From GCA-2720975 sp964469565 (lineage in GTDB: Bacteria; Planctomycetota; UBA1135; GCA-002686595), in the NCBI GenBank assembly GCA_964469565.1, contig CAYXZD010000009.1, positions 80,604-144,603 on the forward strand: DNA of 64,000 bases, in the 5' to 3' direction. The notes beneath the pieces were generated by a model, which did no database searches, was not told where the DNA came from, and saw only the letters and a list, made by a program, of their open reading frames with translations. Both the position numbers and the translations under genes were made by a program. Below are positions 62,714-64,000 of this stretch, in pieces (position 1 is the first letter of the stretch; each line of letters opens with the position of its first letter).

Positions 62714-63676
62714 ATGAACATCATTGCCTTCCTAGCTATTCTGCCGCTTGTGTCCACTCCACAGGCTGAGGATCCCAAGTCACCCCCAATCAGCGCAGAG
62801 CACTGGGAGAATCAACTCGGACAGGCCCCGACTCTCCAGTCTCTCTCCGGGAAGGCAGTCCTCATCGAAGCTTGGGCCACCTGGTGAGGCCCTTGTCGTG
62901 GGGCGTGGCCCCACCTCAAGGAAGTCTCAGAAGAATATGCGAGTGCGGGGCTCGTGGTCTTGGCCGTTTCAAATGAATCTCAGGACCTCGTGGCTCCGTA
63001 TGTCAAGAAATTCGGGATTCCCTTTGCTGTGGGGAGCGGCTCCAAGACAGGCAGCGCACTTGGAAAGCTCGTGGGAGCGCGCGGGATCCCTCACAGTTAT
63101 CTCATCAATCCAGTTGGACGAATGGTTTGGCATGGGCACCCCAGTTCTCTGAAGTCGAGCCACATCGAAGCTGCACTCAAGGGCGCGAAACGTCCCGGGC
63201 CCAATGACGTTCTTGCTTGGCGCGGCGAAGTCAACGGAGCTTCCGCCAAGGCGCTCAAAGCTGCGGCTGCTGGAGATCTGGGCGCAGCTTTCAAGTGGGT
63301 GGAAAAAGGCGCTACCCCAGAAGGAGCCATGGACTTGAGGCACATCCTCAACGCCCATGTGGACGACCTACGCCGCCAGATTGATCGGGCCATCGAACGC
63401 CGGGACCTGCTCGTCTCCCTGCCTGCTCTTGAACTCTTGGCAAAGCAAATGAAGAAGGAAGCGTGTTTCGGGGAAATCACCGCACGCCTCAAAGAGATCG
63501 AGCAGGATGAACAAATCCAGCATGAACTCAAAGCAGCAGAAGCACTGGAGCGGGCTCTAGCCGTTGTAGCCAAACGTGGCCTGAACAAGGCCCGTAACAA
63601 CCTCGCCTCGGTAGCCGAGCGCTACGCGGGTACCCGGGCAGGCGAGCGTGCCCAGGCCATGCTTGGGAGTGATTGA
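62714..63676 (+). CDS. TlpA/thioredoxin-like selenoprotein (UGPC active site)
   Basis: 320 residues if TGA at 62885-62887 is read as selenocysteine (position 58). The N-terminus is a signal peptide (IIAFLAILPLVSTPQAED). The thioredoxin core reads WATW-Sec-GPCRGAWPHLKE, so UGA stands exactly where the first Cys of CGPC belongs; downstream the same frame carries LVVLAVSNES and the cis-Pro segment GIPHSYLINP. A helical C-terminal region (about 170-320) of unknown role follows. The gene ends with TGA at 63674. A SECIS-like hairpin follows the internal UGA. Likely an exported thiol-disulfide oxidoreductase or peroxidase-like protein. A nonsense mutation or base error is the alternative. Confidence 0.82.
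62898..62914 (+). promoter_or_regulatory. SECIS-like hairpin
   Basis: Perfect 7-bp stem GTGGGGC / GCCCCAC with a GUG triloop. The loop starts 17 nt after the UGA and begins with G, fitting bacterial SECIS rules. Apex identical to the hairpin at 19056-19074. Confidence 0.7.
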
Positions 63677-64000
63677 CCGGAGGGCTATGTTGAACCGTCT
63701 GGGGCCCTGATCAATCAGGTTCCCTCGGCCTTGCCACCTGCACCTACCCGTCAAAGGCCGTGGGGTGTGCAAGAATGGGCGCCCAGAGCCCCATGATGGG
63801 CTCCTGGTTGCTTGCGCAGTGCCTGCATGACGCCCAAGGCATTGTGATCACTGAGCTTAGCTCTGTTCATCACGCAAGCGACGCCCGGAAAGCTCATCGG
63901 TGTCATGGCCGCCCATGCCGCGGGTAGCGGGGTACTTCAGGGCCCTGCTGACTCATTCACGTGGTTGGGGAGAGGGGGGGAGAGGCGGGGAGAGGGGCGG
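63677..64000. other. 3' intergenic region, low-complexity end
   Basis: 324 bp without a supported gene. A 51-codon frame on the minus strand (63751-63906) has no recognised features. The last 30 bp are purine-rich GGGGAGA-type low-complexity sequence running to the window edge. Confidence 0.5.
63786..63803. terminator. Weak terminator-like hairpin
   Basis: GAGCCC pairs with GGGCTC around a six-base loop, about 110 bp after the selenoprotein gene. No U tract. Confidence 0.35.

Noticed and set aside
62885..62887. Genome-wide recoding of UGA (for example to Trp or Gly) as explanation for the in-frame stops
   Set aside because: Many intact genes here, including nifJ and the UGA-containing thioredoxin itself, end with TGA, and Trp is encoded by TGG throughout. 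Only context-dependent Sec reading fits.
63751..63906. 51-codon minus-strand ORF near the window end
   Set aside because: It has some coding-like composition but no start signal or known family, and a hairpin lies inside it; left unassigned.

Overview
The window is GC-rich bacterial DNA (64 kb, two 100-N assembly gaps) packed with respiratory, anaerobic-aromatic and secreted-protein genes. No rRNA, tRNA, integrase or CRISPR array was seen. The gene style recalls Planctomycetota or a neighbouring deep lineage: a MoxR-DUF58-BatA-VWA operon, a 2066-residue secreted macroglobulin-like protein, an FG-GAP/UnbV protein behind a multihaem cytochrome, and a sialidase fused to an SGNH esterase. That assignment is an inference from gene content, not a measured placement.

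Layout. 90-6723 (minus): MoxR ATPase, DUF58, BatA-like and VWA/GATase-like membrane proteins in one coupled operon. 7052-8688 (plus): a NapH/NosR-like Fe-S membrane protein and a small lipoprotein. 8867-13543 (minus): an unusually long pyruvate:ferredoxin oxidoreductase. 14188-19174 (plus): an aa3-type cytochrome c oxidase operon that opens with a cupredoxin lipoprotein and closes with a small membrane protein whose frame runs through an in-frame UGA. 19389-22043 (minus): a PAS histidine kinase and LuxR-type response regulator. 22167-23420 (plus): a c-type cytochrome. 23432-31966 (minus): a complete class I (ATP-dependent) benzoyl-CoA reductase pathway (had, oah, dch, bcrC, bcrB, bcrA, bcrD) plus an SDR dehydrogenase. 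Nearly every junction overlaps by 1-4 nt, and the 5' end is lost in the first gap. 32067-36474: a quinone-reductase-like fragment, a tryptophanase-like lyase, an RIC/YtfE iron-sulfur repair protein and a divergent NorR-like sigma-54 activator. 36702-44906 (plus): porin, multihaem cytochrome, UnbV protein and SGNH-sialidase. 45040-49196: gene relics next to a HIT-PLD-helicase-DUF3427 fusion that looks like a defence protein. 49880-61357: an M23-like secreted protein, a frameshifted small gene, a double-metalloprotease fusion interrupted by a collapsed Ala-Asp-Pro-His repeat and the second gap, and the macroglobulin-like protein. 61566-63676: a 2OG-Fe(II) oxygenase and a TlpA-like thioredoxin whose first active-site Cys codon is UGA.

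The most striking observation is that two genes 43 kb apart (18938-19174 and 62714-63676) each carry an in-frame UGA followed, within the distance window known for bacterial SECIS elements, by a perfect hairpin with the same apical sequence GGGC-GUG-GCCC. One UGA sits exactly where CGPC would have its first Cys (UGPC). I read both as selenoproteins. The small cox-linked one is the more novel.

Together the genes suggest a facultative organism. It would degrade aromatics anaerobically through benzoyl-CoA, using low-potential ferredoxin (possibly supplied by the oxidoreductase here), would respire oxygen with an A1-type oxidase, and would handle nitrosative damage with the NorR/RIC module.
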